Source: JABCPH02 sp963524305 (lineage in GTDB: Bacteria; Fusobacteriota; Fusobacteriia; Fusobacteriales; Leptotrichiaceae). From it: 64,000 nt of DNA. The position numbers and the translations under genes were made by a program. The stretch's first letter is position 1; each line of letters starts with the position of its first letter. Location: contig CAURGH010000004.1 in assembly GCA_963524305.1 (NCBI GenBank), forward strand, positions 1 through 64,000, read 5' to 3'. Shown one piece after another: positions 9,201 to 18,321 of this stretch. The notes below the pieces were generated by a model. That model worked only from the letters and a program-made list of their open reading frames with translations, was not told the DNA's origin and did no database searches.

Positions 9201-10727
9201 TGCTAATGCAACATCATTTCCCATTGAACCTAATGGTTCTTGACCAGTTATAGCCATTCTTGAAATTAAAATATGTAAATCTTCTCTTGAATAGCTGAAT
9301 AGTTTCAATTTGTCAGCTAATTCTTGAACAGATTTTTCTTCTTCTTTGTATTCAAAATTATTTAATAAATCAGTAACATTTTCTTTTTCTTTTATTAATT
9401 CTTTATAATCAACACCATTTAAAATTTCTTTTTCAATTTCATCTTCAGCGTATAATTTTTTCTTTTCCAAGTCAATCAATAAAACTTGTCCTGGACTAAC
9501 TCTGCTACTTTTTACAATATTTTCAGGTTTTATAGGAAGTGTACCAACTTCAGAACCGACTAACATATGGCCATCATCAGTCAAAATATATCTTAATGGT
9601 CGCAAACCATTTCTATCCAATTTTGCAACCAAATATCTAGCATCAGTCATAATCATTCCAGCAGGTCCGTCCCAAGGTTCCATTAATCCAGAATAGTAAT
9701 CATAAAATGCCTTTAAGTCTTCACTTATTGTATTATCTTTTTCCCAAGCAGCTGGAACTAAAATAGAAATAGCTTCAATTAAAGTTTTTCCAGAGAATAG
9801 CAGTAATTCTAAAACAGCATCTAGGTTAGCTGAATCTGACCATTCTTCATCGTTTATTGGGAATAATTCTTTAATATCTTCGTAATTTGGAGATGCTAAT
9901 GCAATTTCTCTAGCTTTCATCCAGTTTACATTCCCTTTAACAGTATTAATTTCACCATTATGTGCTAAAAATCTGAAAGGATGTGCCAATTTCCAAGCAG
10001 GAAAAGTATTAGTACTAAATCTTTGGTGTACTAAACAGTATGAACTCACTAATTCACTAGATTGTAAATCAATATAGAATTTTTCTATTTGATCAGGTTT
10101 TACAAGTCCTTTGTAAACAATTGATTTAGAAGATAATTTTGTAATATAAAATTTATCTTGGCTATCAGTATTTGCTGCAGTAACAGCTTTTTCAATTTTT
10201 CTTCTTAAAATATAAAGATTTTTTTCAAAGTCTTCTTTACTAGAATTTACTCTTTTTACAAAAAATTGTAAAATATTTGGAAGAGTAGATTGTGCTTGAA
10301 CTCCTACAGAATCAGCTTTAATAGGAACTTCTCTCCAAGTTAAAAACTCATCTTTAGAATTTTTAACAGCATTTTCAATAATAGATTTTATTTCGTTTAA
10401 TTCGCTTTCAATAGTTGGCAAGAAAACATTTGCAACACCATAATCTCCAGCTTCAGGTAAGTCAGAAATGATGTCTTTAAAGAATGCATGAGGAATTTCA
10501 AATAATAATCCAGCACCATCACCTGTTTCTGAGTCATAACCTTCGGCTCCTCTGTGTTCTAATCCGGCTAGAATTTTAATTCCATCTTTTATAATTTTGT
10601 TTGATTTTTTATTTTCAATGTTTGCGATGAATCCCATACCACAATTGTCTTTTTCAAAGTAGGGCTCATACAGTGAATTTTTGTTTAATTCACGTTTTTC
10701 ATCTTTAACATTATGAAGTTTTTCCAC
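6219..10727 (-). CDS. gltB: Glutamate synthase, large (alpha) subunit
   Basis: Catalytic GOGAT subunit, 1502 residues, full length. It has an N-terminal class II glutamine amidotransferase domain: catalytic Cys29 in DNCGMGF, preceded by a 28-residue stretch expected to be cleaved as a propeptide. A central domain follows, then the FMN-binding synthase domain, with the 3Fe-4S cluster Cys triplet in LGCIMMRKCHTNMC near residues 1120-1135. The C-terminal GXGXG beta-helix carries GAIRGEMYLNG and GVGDHGCEYMTGGRAVVLG. It is divergent from the type III glutamine synthetase gene across a 292-bp promoter region, so the window holds a complete GS-GOGAT ammonia assimilation pair. Confidence 0.97.
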   Translation of the reverse strand: MEKLHNVKDEKRELNKNSLYEPYFEKDNCGMGFIANIENKKSNKIIKDGIKILAGLEHRGAEGYDSETGDGAGLLFEIPHAFFKDIISDLPEAGDYGVANVFLPTIESELNEIKSIIENAVKNSKDEFLTWREVPIKADSVGVQAQSTLPNILQFFVKRVNSSKEDFEKNLYILRRKIEKAVTAANTDSQDKFYITKLSSKSIVYKGLVKPDQIEKFYIDLQSSELVSSYCLVHQRFSTNTFPAWKLAHPFRFLAHNGEINTVKGNVNWMKAREIALASPNYEDIKELFPINDEEWSDSANLDAVLELLLFSGKTLIEAISILVPAAWEKDNTISEDLKAFYDYYSGLMEPWDGPAGMIMTDARYLVAKLDRNGLRPLRYILTDDGHMLVGSEVGTLPIKPENIVKSSRVSPGQVLLIDLEKKKLYAEDEIEKEILNGVDYKELIKEKENVTDLLNNFEYKEEEKSVQELADKLKLFSYSREDLHILISRMAITGQEPLGSMGNDVALAIFAEKPKLLYNYFKQLFAQVTNPPIDPIREEFVMSLRTQLYTKANILEDSAENGNTLVLDSPIIDNKTMAFLKSYERNGKKPVVLDITFKPNESLEKRLDAIFEEAERNIDNGTKVIILSDKATDTENVAIPSLLAVAGLHHYLIRKQKRSEVDIVLETGEAREIMHFALLLGYGAAAINPYLALDSITYMVNNDLYLKADKSEIEGLQYNYLKAQKKSLLKTMSKMGISTIGSYRGAQIFEAVGLSTELVEKYFKGTVSRIEGLTIDTLQEEVLNSFYDAVDSIELGYETLYVDGEYSWRKEGTNRILTPDAIAKVQEAADKDDYSIYKDFAKIINDQSKHLLTIRGLLKFTSNRKPISIDEVEPVEAIMRRFVTGAMSFGSISKEAHEAIARALNEIGGKSNSGEGGENPERFLDNRRSATKQIASGRFGVTTDYLVNADELQIKMAQGAKPGEGGQLPGFKVNKEIGATRHTTPGISLISPPPHHDIYSIEDLAQLIFDLKNVNEKARISVKLVSEAGVGVVASGVAKAKSEMILISGHDGGTGASPLSSIKHAGLPWELGLSEAHQILKEHKLRSRVTLQVDGKLKTGRDLVIGAILGAEEFGFATMPLVILGCIMMRKCHTNMCPVGVATQSEELRKKFKGQYVNIIRYFRFLSQEAREIMAELGVSKLDDLIGKTNEFLTVNTDNIHLEKVKNVNLGKILYRDENSDSPDIRTESQDFKMENIIDRKLIKLAKATFESDKNNIQKTVINERIENSDRSFGAMLSGEVARTFGGYTLEDDTITLNLEGIGGQSFGVFGAKGITYNLTGQSNDYIGKGLFGAKIIIKKPEVSKYEADKNIIGGNAILYGAIRGEMYLNGVVGERFCVRNSGAIAVVEGVGDHGCEYMTGGRAVVLGETGKNFAAGMSGGIAYVYDKNNTFENKLNKEMVNLEPLNDVYENEMKTYITNHFKNTNSKIAEEILNNWEAEKLNFKIIIAPEFKVLFERGEA

Positions 10728-10910
10728 GTTTATACCTCCAATTTCTTATTTCGATACTTATACATTTAACATTATACATATATGTATAAAAATTTGCAAA
10801 TAAAAATTAATTTTGTTTATCAAAGTATTTTTCTGGATATATAAAACTAATCCTTTAAAAATCTATATTTTAAAGAATTTTACATAAGATAAGTCATAAT
10901 AAAAATAAAT

Positions 10911-10939
10911 TTGACATTGAATTTACTTCATTATATAAT
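10911..10939 (+). promoter_or_regulatory. Promoter of the glutamine synthetase gene
   Basis: Consensus sigma-70-type promoter: TTGACA at 10911-10916, 17-bp spacer, TATAAT at 10934-10939. It gives a 5' leader of about 70 nt before the ATG at 11020. It lies in the divergent region between gltB and the synthetase gene. Confidence 0.85.
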
Positions 10940-11019
10940 AAGTCATTGGTAGAAATTTTGATTTGAAAATAAAGAACAAATCTAAAATTAGAATTTAAAA
11001 ATAAGAAAGAGGTATTTTT

Positions 11020-13119
11020 ATGGAAAACGCGATGAAAGTTTTTGGAGAAAACGTATTCACGGAAAGTAACTTGAAAAAAAGAGTTCCAAAAGAGGTTTTT
11101 AAAGAATTTAAAGCATCTCAATTAGGACAAACTGAATTATCGAAAGCATCAGCTGAAGTTATTGCAAATGCAATAAAAGACTGGGCAACTAAAAGAGGAG
11201 CAACTCACTATTGTCACTGGTTTCAACCGTTAACAGACTTAACAGCTGAAAAACATGATTCATTCTTGGAACCAACAGGAGATAAAGATATTATTTACAA
11301 ATTTTCTGGAAGCAGCTTAATTAAAGGTGAACCAGATGCATCATCATTCCCAAATGGTGGAGTTAGAAGTACATTTGAAGCAAGAGGTTATACAATTTGG
11401 GATACAAGTTCGTATCCTTTTATAAGAGAAAATAAAAATGGAGTAACATTATATATTCCAACAGCATTTATTTCATTCACAGGATTAGCTTTAGATAAAA
11501 AAGTACCTTTGTTAAGAACGATGAAATATGTGCATCAACAAGCATTAAGAGTATTAAAAGGTTTAGGAAATACAACTTCTAAACACGTTTTCAATACTTT
11601 AGGAGTAGAACAAGAATACTTCCTAGTAAGTAAAGAAATGTTTGAAAAAAGAGATGACTTATTATTAACAGGAAGAACGTTAGTAGGAGCACCTGCACCA
11701 AAAGGTCAAGAATTAAGCGATCACTATTTTGGTAAAATTAAAGATAAAGTAATTAACTTTATGAGTGACGTAGATGTTGAATTATGGAAATTAGGAATTC
11801 CTTCAAAAACAAGACATAATGAAGTAGCACCTAACCAATTTGAAGTAGCTCCATTATTCTCAATTGCAAATTTGGCATCAGATCAAAACCAAATTATAAT
11901 GGAAACAATCGAAAAAATAGCTTTAAAACATGGTTTAGTAGCATTATTACATGAAAAACCATTTGCAGGAGTAAACGGTTCAGGGAAACATAATAACTGG
12001 TCATTAGGGACAGATGACGGAATAAACTTGTTTAGCCCAGGAAAAGATCCTAAAACAAATACACAATTTTTAGTTTTTGTTTCAGCAGTAATTGAAGCAG
12101 TAGACAGATATTATCCAATGTTAAGAACAGCTACAGCTACAGCTACAAACGATCACAGATTAGGTGGACATGAAGCACCTCCAGCAATAATTTCAATCTT
12201 CTTAGGAGATGAATTGACTACAATCTTAGAAAATATTGCGTTAGGTAAAAATTCTCCAGTTGCTGAAGCATCACAATTGAATTTATCAGTTGATGTTTTA
12301 CCAACATTAAGTATGGATGCAGGGGATAGAAACAGAACATCACCATTTGCATTTACTGGAAATAAATTTGAATTTAGAATGCCTGGATCAAGTTCAACAC
12401 CAGCAAGTTCAGCAGCAGCAATTAACGCAATGGTTGGAAAAGTATTATCAGAATATGCAGATAAATTAGAAAATTCATCAAATACAGAAGAAACTGTACA
12501 AGAAATCATCACAAATGCTTACAAAAATCACTCAAGAATTATCTTCAATGGTAATGGATACAGTGAAGAATGGATTGAAGAGGCTAAAAGAAGAGGATTA
12601 TCAAATGATACTTCATCAAATATTGCATTGAGAAAAATGTTAGATCCAGAAGTATTAGGATTAGCTGAAGAAATTGGAATGTACTCTAAAATAGAATTGG
12701 CAGCTCGTTACAATGCTTATGCAGAAAGATATATAACTCAATTATCAATTGAAGCTAAAACTTTAATTGATATGGTAAACAAATTAATTTTACCAGCAGG
12801 AATTAAATATGCAGACTTATTAGCTACTCATATTGAAAAAAATGCTAAATACGGTGAAGAATTTGTAAAAGAACAAGAGGAATTATTAAAAGAAGTTTTA
12901 TTCAATATTTCTGAAATTAGAAAAGAAACAAAATCATTAGCTCATAAAGTTGAAATTGTAAAAGCTGAAGAAGATATTCCAAAACAAACTGATTTAGCTA
13001 GAGAAGAATTAAATACAGGACTTGAAAAATTAAGAGTTCCTTGCGATAAGTTAGAAAAAGTAGTGGATTCATCAATTTGGCCATTACCAACATATAAAGA
13101 TTTATTATTTAAATTATAA
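11020..13119 (+). CDS. glnN: Glutamine synthetase type III
   Basis: ATP-dependent synthesis of glutamine from glutamate and ammonia. At 699 residues it is far longer than GSI (about 450) and matches the GSIII family of Bacteroides, cyanobacteria and some anaerobes. Recognisable GSIII segments: THYCHWFQPLTDLTAEKHDSF, FSGSSLIKGEPDASSFPNGG, GVEQEYFLV, RHNEVAPNQFEVAPLF and the ATP-binding GVNGSGKHNNWSL. The first 20 residues (NAMKVFGENVFTESNL) are also typical. It has its own consensus promoter and terminator. It is divergent from gltBD, which uses its product. Confidence 0.97.
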   Translation: MENAMKVFGENVFTESNLKKRVPKEVFKEFKASQLGQTELSKASAEVIANAIKDWATKRGATHYCHWFQPLTDLTAEKHDSFLEPTGDKDIIYKFSGSSLIKGEPDASSFPNGGVRSTFEARGYTIWDTSSYPFIRENKNGVTLYIPTAFISFTGLALDKKVPLLRTMKYVHQQALRVLKGLGNTTSKHVFNTLGVEQEYFLVSKEMFEKRDDLLLTGRTLVGAPAPKGQELSDHYFGKIKDKVINFMSDVDVELWKLGIPSKTRHNEVAPNQFEVAPLFSIANLASDQNQIIMETIEKIALKHGLVALLHEKPFAGVNGSGKHNNWSLGTDDGINLFSPGKDPKTNTQFLVFVSAVIEAVDRYYPMLRTATATATNDHRLGGHEAPPAIISIFLGDELTTILENIALGKNSPVAEASQLNLSVDVLPTLSMDAGDRNRTSPFAFTGNKFEFRMPGSSSTPASSAAAINAMVGKVLSEYADKLENSSNTEETVQEIITNAYKNHSRIIFNGNGYSEEWIEEAKRRGLSNDTSSNIALRKMLDPEVLGLAEEIGMYSKIELAARYNAYAERYITQLSIEAKTLIDMVNKLILPAGIKYADLLATHIEKNAKYGEEFVKEQEELLKEVLFNISEIRKETKSLAHKVEIVKAEEDIPKQTDLAREELNTGLEKLRVPCDKLEKVVDSSIWPLPTYKDLLFKL

Positions 13120-13171
13120 TTAATCAAAATAAGTTCAAATTTTGAATAAAAAATATAATGGAAGACTAACA

Positions 13172-13206
13172 AACCCACTCTTTGTCAATATTAGAGTGGG
13201 TTTTCT
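13172..13206 (+). terminator. Rho-independent terminator after glnN
   Basis: Ten-bp stem AACCCACTCT / AGAGTGGGTT (13172-13181 with 13193-13202), running into TTTTCTT. Confidence 0.9.
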
Positions 13207-13257
13207 TAAAAAATATTTAAATATAGTAAAATTATTTTGAAAAAATCAAAAAAAATC

Positions 13258-13286
13258 TTGACAGATGTAAAAAAAAATAGTATAAT
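13258..13286 (+). promoter_or_regulatory. Promoter of the Ser-Ser-Arg tRNA cluster
   Basis: TTGACA at 13258-13263, 17-bp spacer, TATAAT at 13281-13286. The first tRNA begins 11 bases after the -10 box, so the expected start point is close to the tRNA 5' end. Confidence 0.88.
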
Positions 13287-13297
13287 AAGTAAGTGAT

Positions 13298-13384
13298 GGG
13301 TGGATGTCCGAACGGCTAAGGGACCGGTCTTGAAAACCGGCGAAATCGCAAGATGTCTGGGTTCGAATCCCAGTTCACCCGCCA
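13298..13384 (+). tRNA. tRNA-Ser (UGA)
   Basis: 87-nt cloverleaf including encoded CCA. The acceptor stem is GGGTGGA / TTCACCC, the anticodon is TGA in the loop CTTGAAA, a long class II variable arm is present, and the T-loop is GTTCGAATC. Discriminator base G. Confidence 0.95.
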
Positions 13385-13403
13385 TTGAAAATTGATATAT
13401 TTT

Positions 13404-13497
13404 GGAGAAGTGGCAGAGAGGCCGAATGCGCTCCCCTGCTAAGGGAGTATCCGAGCTAAAACTTGGATCGAGGGTTCAAATCCCTCCTTCTCCGCCA
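13404..13497 (+). tRNA. tRNA-Ser (GCU)
   Basis: 94-nt class II tRNA with a long variable arm and encoded CCA. Acceptor stem GGAGAAG / CTTCTCC, anticodon GCT, T-loop GTTCAAATC. It lies 19 bases after tRNA-Ser(UGA) and is probably in the same transcript. Confidence 0.95.
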
Positions 13498-13550
13498 TTT
13501 TTTTTTACAAGTAAATTTTTTAGAATTTAATAAATAAGTAAATAATTTGT

Positions 13551-13627
<77 letters not shown>

Positions 13628-13671
13628 TTTTTTTATAAGAAAATATTTTTCAATTTTTTTATTTTATGATA

Positions 13672-13700
13672 TTGACTATTTATAAGAATAAAGTTATAAT
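13672..13700 (+). promoter_or_regulatory. Promoter of the small secreted protein gene
   Basis: TTGACT at 13672-13677, 17-bp spacer, TATAAT at 13695-13700. It lies 29 bases upstream of the ATG at 13729. Confidence 0.8.
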
Positions 13701-13728
13701 TCACTTGAGTTAAGAGAAGGGAGTAAGT

Positions 13729-14166
13729 ATGAAAAAAATTGTTTTATTAGTTATGTTAGTGTTATCTACGTTAAGCATGGCTATGGTTTCTAGAGATTCT
13801 AGAGGAGTTTTATTGATGAGTGAAGAGGAGTGGATGAAGTTTTACAATCAGCCTGGAAATGAAATTCCGTTATGTGCCATAATTGGTTCGCTAAAGATGG
13901 AAGAAGGTTATATAAAAGATGGTAAAAAAATGGGAGAAACATTGGCTGAAAATAAAAAGAGACAAAGAGACATAAGTTTAGCTCTTGCAGGTCAAGGTCT
14001 AAAAGATGTGAATCAAGGGAATACAAAAGTTCATGAATTATATTATGCAGCTGTTTGTAAAAGATTTACTGATAAAGAGTATGATATGGTAGGTTCACCA
14101 TCGTTTAAAAATGAAATGGAAAGAATATTTTCTGAACATCAATTTGAATATGATGTAACACAATAA
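13729..14166 (+). CDS. Small secreted/periplasmic protein of unknown function
   Basis: 145 residues with a clear Sec signal peptide (KK, then a Leu/Val-rich core VLLVMLVLSTLSMA, with cleavage expected after SMA near residue 18). The mature part is polar and mostly helical, with a central Lys-rich stretch (DGKKMGETLAENKKRQRD). Two Cys (in PLCAII and AVCKRF) could form a disulfide in the periplasm. No family recognised. It has its own promoter (13672-13700) and a shared bidirectional terminator, so it is a single-gene unit. AAGGGAG lies eight bases before the ATG. Confidence 0.75.
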   Translation: MKKIVLLVMLVLSTLSMAMVSRDSRGVLLMSEEEWMKFYNQPGNEIPLCAIIGSLKMEEGYIKDGKKMGETLAENKKRQRDISLALAGQGLKDVNQGNTKVHELYYAAVCKRFTDKEYDMVGSPSFKNEMERIFSEHQFEYDVTQ

Positions 14167-14184
14167 AAATATATGTATTTTATA

Positions 14185-14220
14185 AAAAAGCCTTCTGTAA
14201 TTAAAGAAGACTTTTTATTT
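14185..14220. terminator. Bidirectional terminator
   Basis: Stem AAAAAGCCTTCT / AGAAGACTTTTT with one C.A mismatch or G.U pair depending on strand (about 14185-14196 and 14205-14216). It separates the convergent secreted-protein and nadR-like genes. Confidence 0.75.
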
Positions 14221-14236
14221 TTATAAATGAAATAGT

Positions 14237-15331
14237 TTAATTAAAACTATCTGCAATTTTTTGTAATTCAGAGTTGTCAGCACCATCTAAATATGCTTTA
14301 ATAATAGCTTTACATGCTAAATATCGTTTTTCGTAGTTGTTTGATGTAACAGTTATGTACGGAATATTGTATTCAGCATATAATTTTTTTAATAAATTCT
14401 GGAAATTCACACGTTTTTCTTCTTGGCCGATAGATCTTAATCCATCACTTACCCATTTCACGTTATTTTCTAGAAGAATTGTTAAGTCAAAACGATAATT
14501 GTTTACAAATTCTCTAACAATTGGGTTGTCACGTTTTTCGTATGTTAAACAAAATGCCAGTGTGGTAATATAGTCTGTGTCAATTAATGCAAATTTATTC
14601 GCGTTTCTAGCGGCATAAAGTACGTTTGTTTGATGTCCAAAAACAATTTTTTCATAATCAGAATATTGTAGAGAATCCTCATCGCCTCCTAATTTTTCAA
14701 AAACATATTCACGACCGTATTCCCAAGCAGATGATGTATTAAATACATTAGCAAGTTTATCGACCATAACACTTTTTCCGCTACTTTCTCCACCACAGAT
14801 TGTGATTAGTGGAATTAAATGTTCTCTAACTTCACGTGGTAAAAAATTCCAGTATTTACTAGGATTCTTACGGATTTCAGTTGAGTTAACATTGTATTCA
14901 AGGTATTCTGGATCAATTGATTTTGTCTGTGAGCCAAAATATTTTAAGTTATAGATTTTATCTTCGTGTCTGTTACTAATAAAAAGTATTTCATTCTCCC
15001 AATTTATGCCAGGTTCTCTTGCTTCAATTTCTTTTTTTAAAAGAGAAGACCATTGCTCCCAGCCTGCTGGGAATGGAGGACAGCTACTTTCATCAAATAA
15101 AAATGAATAAATATTTTTTTGATTTTTAAAAGTTTGCTTTATAAATCTAAGCCTGTCTTTTGGTGTGATTTCTTTTATAAAACGAGAATTTGAAAAAGTT
15201 TCCAAATCTTTATCATCTGAATAAGAAACTACAACATAAAGTTTATCAACAATTCCACTTGCTCTTTGAATTAAATTAACGTGCCCCAAATGCAAAGGCA
15301 AAAAACGTCCAACTACAATTCCGATTTTCAT
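14237..15331 (-). CDS. nadR: NadR-like NMN adenylyltransferase / ribosylnicotinamide kinase
   Basis: Bifunctional NAD salvage enzyme, 364 residues. The N-terminal nucleotidyltransferase domain starts IGIVVGRFLPLHLGH, with the HxGH-type motif at His14-His17, and has a second conserved stretch VNSTEIRKNPSKYW. The C-terminal ribosylnicotinamide kinase has a P-loop GGESSGKS at 180-187. The N-terminal DNA-binding domain of enterobacterial NadR is missing, so this version is enzymatic only. I start at ATG 15331, which has AAAGGAG at the right distance; the in-frame upstream codon at 15364 has no site. With pncB at 27133 it points to NAD(P) salvage. Confidence 0.9.
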   Translation of the reverse strand: MKIGIVVGRFLPLHLGHVNLIQRASGIVDKLYVVVSYSDDKDLETFSNSRFIKEITPKDRLRFIKQTFKNQKNIYSFLFDESSCPPFPAGWEQWSSLLKKEIEAREPGINWENEILFISNRHEDKIYNLKYFGSQTKSIDPEYLEYNVNSTEIRKNPSKYWNFLPREVREHLIPLITICGGESSGKSVMVDKLANVFNTSSAWEYGREYVFEKLGGDEDSLQYSDYEKIVFGHQTNVLYAARNANKFALIDTDYITTLAFCLTYEKRDNPIVREFVNNYRFDLTILLENNVKWVSDGLRSIGQEEKRVNFQNLLKKLYAEYNIPYITVTSNNYEKRYLACKAIIKAYLDGADNSELQKIADSFN

Positions 15332-15755
15332 AAAAACTCCTTTCAATATAAGTACTAGTCTCATGTATGAATTATATATTATTTTCTATAAAATTCAATA
15401 AAATTAATATAAAACTACAAAAAAATAAATATTATTAATAGTTTAAAAAATGAGACATTTTTACTCAATATAAATTGTAAAATTCTAAGTAAAATGTATC
15501 ATAAAAAATGAACCTTTTCAACTATTTTTAGAAAAAAATTCTTTTTTGTGACATAAATTAAAGTTTTTGGATTAGTAAAAAAATATATAACAAAAATATA
15601 TGTTTAATAATTTTATTTTTATAAAGATAAAAACTTATAAAATTTTATCGTAAAAGAATATTAATTCTATTGATTTCTTAAAAGTAATTATGTTAAAAAT
15701 GTAAAAATTACAAATTGAGATTTTAGAAATAATTTAAAAAAATTAAAAAAAAGGC

Positions 15756-15784
15756 TTGATTTATTTTGAAAATAGGAGTAAAAT
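15756..15784 (+). promoter_or_regulatory. Promoter of the feoAB operon
   Basis: TTGATT at 15756-15761, 17-bp spacer, TAAAAT at 15779-15784. The leader to feoA is about 80 nt and contains the Fur-like box. Confidence 0.6.
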
Positions 15785-15797
15785 TACTTTGACATTA

Positions 15798-15816
15798 AAA
15801 CATTATTATCATTGGG
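15798..15816. promoter_or_regulatory. Candidate Fur box upstream of feoA
   Basis: Read on the minus strand this is CCAATGATAATAATGTTT, which matches the classical Fur box in about 12 of 18 positions, including the AATGATAAT core. It lies just downstream of the predicted feo promoter, where a bound iron-sensing repressor would block transcription. The match is made by eye, not scored. Confidence 0.5.
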
Positions 15817-15869
15817 ATTAAATATTTTGAGGATGAAATAAAAAATGATAAGAAAAGAAGGTGGAATTT

Positions 15870-16088
15870 ATGAGATTGACAGAAGGAAGAAAAGGGAAAA
15901 AATTTTTATTGAAGGGTATAGATGGAAAAACTTTGGCAATTAGATTATTGAGTTTGGGATTATGCAATGGTGATGAATTTATACTTGAAAATGTTGCAAA
16001 TGGAAACTTTTTGTTGAAAACATTGGAAACTAAAATAGTTCTTAGTCATAATTTAGCACAAAAACTTGATATTGAGGTGATTGGATAA
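15870..16088 (+). CDS. feoA: Ferrous iron transport protein A (FeoA)
   Basis: Small SH3-like cytoplasmic protein that supports FeoB. It has 72 residues with the family pattern of a conserved start (RLTEGRKGKKFLLKGIDG), LAIRLLSLGLCNGDEF (equivalent to L..LGL..G..V) and a C-terminal strand IVLSHNLAQKLDIEVI. I use ATG 15870, with AGGTGG six bases upstream, rather than the in-frame GTG at 15861, which overlaps that site. The stop overlaps the feoB start by one base (TAATG), so translation is coupled. Confidence 0.93.
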   Translation: MRLTEGRKGKKFLLKGIDGKTLAIRLLSLGLCNGDEFILENVANGNFLLKTLETKIVLSHNLAQKLDIEVIG

Positions 16089-18277
16089 TGATAAATATCG
16101 CATTTGTTGGAAATCCAAATGTTGGGAAGACGGCTTTAATAAACAAGATTTCTAATGCTAGTTTGAAAATGGGGAACTGGCCTGGGGTTACGATTGAGAA
16201 AAAAGAAGTTTTTTTTAAGGTCGGCAATGAAGATGTTAAATTAATCGATTTGCCGGGAATATATAACTTGTCTATTGGGACACCAGAAGAAAGAATTTCG
16301 AGGAATTTCATATTAGAAGAAGATGTAGATGTTATTATAAATGTTGTGGATTCAACTTCTTTAGAAAGAAATTTATATTTAACGGCTTTGTTGAAAGAAA
16401 TAGGGAAACCAATGGTAATGGCATTAAATTTCGAGGATGAATTTAAAAAATTAGATTATAAATTGAATTTAGAAACTCTTGAAAAGCAATTAGGAATGAA
16501 AGCGATTTTTACAAGTGGTAGAAATGGTGCTGGAATTGACGAATTGATGAAAGAAGCTGTTGAAGCATTTAAAAGAAATCAAAAACAAATTTCTTATAAA
16601 TTGAGTTTTGATAATGATATTGAGAAAGAAATAAATAGTGTGAAAGAAAAGTTATCGAAACTTGAAAATATTGAGAGTTTGAAAAAATATTCTTTGGATT
16701 GGTTAGCGATAAAAAGTTTAGAAAATGATACAAATTTATTTGCTAAATTAAAGACAAAATATGGTGTAGATATTAGTGATTTAGCAAAAGAAGAGCGAGA
16801 AATTCTTAAAAAAAGATACGGAATAGATTCGGCAGATGTTATTTCTCAAGCTAGATATGCGACTGTAAAAGGTATAACATCAATGAATTTAAAAAGAAGT
16901 TCAAAAAATAAATTTGCTTTAACAGACAAGATTGATAAAGTTTTATTGAATAAATTCGGTGGTGGAATTGTATTTTTATGTATAGTTTATATGATGTTTG
17001 TTATAATATTTGATGGAAGTTCTCCTTATATAGATTGGATTGACGGATTCTTTAGTGATTTTGTAATAAAATATGTGGGACATGCGATTGAAGGAGTACC
17101 TGATTGGTTACGTAGTTTTGTGCTTGATGGTGTTTTAGCTGGAGTAGGTTCAGTATTGACATTCGTTCCATTAATGTTTTTTATCTACTTTTTTATGGCA
17201 GTTCTGGAAGAAAGTGGGTATATGGCGAGAGTTGCATTTATTTTGAATAAAATGATGACAAAAGTTGGTCTTTCTGGAAAAGCATTTATTCCTATGTTAG
17301 TTGGATTTGGATGTACAGTTCCTGCGATTTATGCAACAAGAACATTAGAAGATGAAAAAACTAGAAGATTGACGGGAATTATTGCAACATTTATGTCTTG
17401 TGGAGCTAGATTGCCAGTGTATTCGTTATTAGCAGTAGCGTTCTTTAGTAAAAATGCGGCACTTGTAGTTGTTTCTATTTATGTGATTGGTGTATGTATG
17501 GCACTATTAATGGCGTTTATTCTAAAAAGATTTGATTATTTCAAAGGGAATAACACAGAATTGTTGATTGAATTGCCACCTTATAGAATGCCGAGCCTTA
17601 AAGTTGTATGGAATAGTATGAAAAATAAAACAATGGCTTATATTAAAAGAGCAGCAACAATTGTATTGGGAATATTGTTAATTATTTGGTTCTTTACATA
17701 TTTTCCAAATAATAATAACCCTGAAACATCATATTTGGGACAAGCTGCAAAAGTTGTTCAGCCTATATTTAAACCAACTGGATTTGGAGACAGATGGGAA
17801 CCTGTAGCTTCAATAGTTCCAAGTATAGTTGCAAAAGAAACAGTAGTTGGATTTTTAGGACAAATATTGTTGACAAAAGCAGATGAAGGTGAGAAAGTTG
17901 AGTATAATATTGGTAGTGACTTAAAAGATCAAGCAGTAGGATTAAAAGATGCTATGGTAAAATCATTTAAATCAGTTGGAAATATTGCAAAATTTAGGAT
18001 AGATACATTGACAATGTCAGATGAGGAGAAATTGGATAGTGATGCAGGTGGAAATATTATTCCGTCGATAAGAGCTTTATGGAGTGACAAATATGGACCA
18101 ATTAGGGCGTATTCATTTATGTTATATGTTCTTTTAGTAATTCCATGTGCGGTTGCAATGGGAGCTTTGAAACAAGAATTTGGATGGAAAATGTTAGGAA
18201 TGCAAGTGGCTATGTTATCAATCTTGCCATACGTAGCTTCTGTAATATTCTTTAATATAGCAAGGCTTTTTATGTAG
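16088..18277 (+). CDS. feoB: Ferrous iron transporter FeoB
   Basis: Inner-membrane Fe2+ importer, 729 residues. The N-terminal G domain has G1 GNPNVGKT (7-14), the G3 motif DLPG, and an NFED sequence at the G4 position (NxxD). The GDI-like helical domain lies at about 170-270. The membrane part carries both Gate motifs: GFGCTVPAIYATRTLED and, later, FLGQILL following the PSIVAKETVVG segment. Several strongly hydrophobic helices are visible (GGIVFLCIVYMMFVIIF, FVPLMFFIYFFMAVL). It forms an operon with feoA and the short peptide gene downstream. Confidence 0.97.
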   Translation: MINIAFVGNPNVGKTALINKISNASLKMGNWPGVTIEKKEVFFKVGNEDVKLIDLPGIYNLSIGTPEERISRNFILEEDVDVIINVVDSTSLERNLYLTALLKEIGKPMVMALNFEDEFKKLDYKLNLETLEKQLGMKAIFTSGRNGAGIDELMKEAVEAFKRNQKQISYKLSFDNDIEKEINSVKEKLSKLENIESLKKYSLDWLAIKSLENDTNLFAKLKTKYGVDISDLAKEEREILKKRYGIDSADVISQARYATVKGITSMNLKRSSKNKFALTDKIDKVLLNKFGGGIVFLCIVYMMFVIIFDGSSPYIDWIDGFFSDFVIKYVGHAIEGVPDWLRSFVLDGVLAGVGSVLTFVPLMFFIYFFMAVLEESGYMARVAFILNKMMTKVGLSGKAFIPMLVGFGCTVPAIYATRTLEDEKTRRLTGIIATFMSCGARLPVYSLLAVAFFSKNAALVVVSIYVIGVCMALLMAFILKRFDYFKGNNTELLIELPPYRMPSLKVVWNSMKNKTMAYIKRAATIVLGILLIIWFFTYFPNNNNPETSYLGQAAKVVQPIFKPTGFGDRWEPVASIVPSIVAKETVVGFLGQILLTKADEGEKVEYNIGSDLKDQAVGLKDAMVKSFKSVGNIAKFRIDTLTMSDEEKLDSDAGGNIIPSIRALWSDKYGPIRAYSFMLYVLLVIPCAVAMGALKQEFGWKMLGMQVAMLSILPYVASVIFFNIARLFM

Positions 18278-18321
18278 ATAAAATGATTGTAAAATAAAAA
18301 ATGAATTAGAAGGTGATTTAG

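Larger units (their letters stand above)
15332..15869. other. 538-bp AT-rich intergenic region upstream of feoA
   Basis: No open reading frame of useful length and no tRNA. Apart from the feo promoter and Fur-like box near its right end, I see only AT-rich sequence with short homopolymers. The nadR promoter should lie at its left end, but no clear -35/-10 pair was found. Confidence 0.5.
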
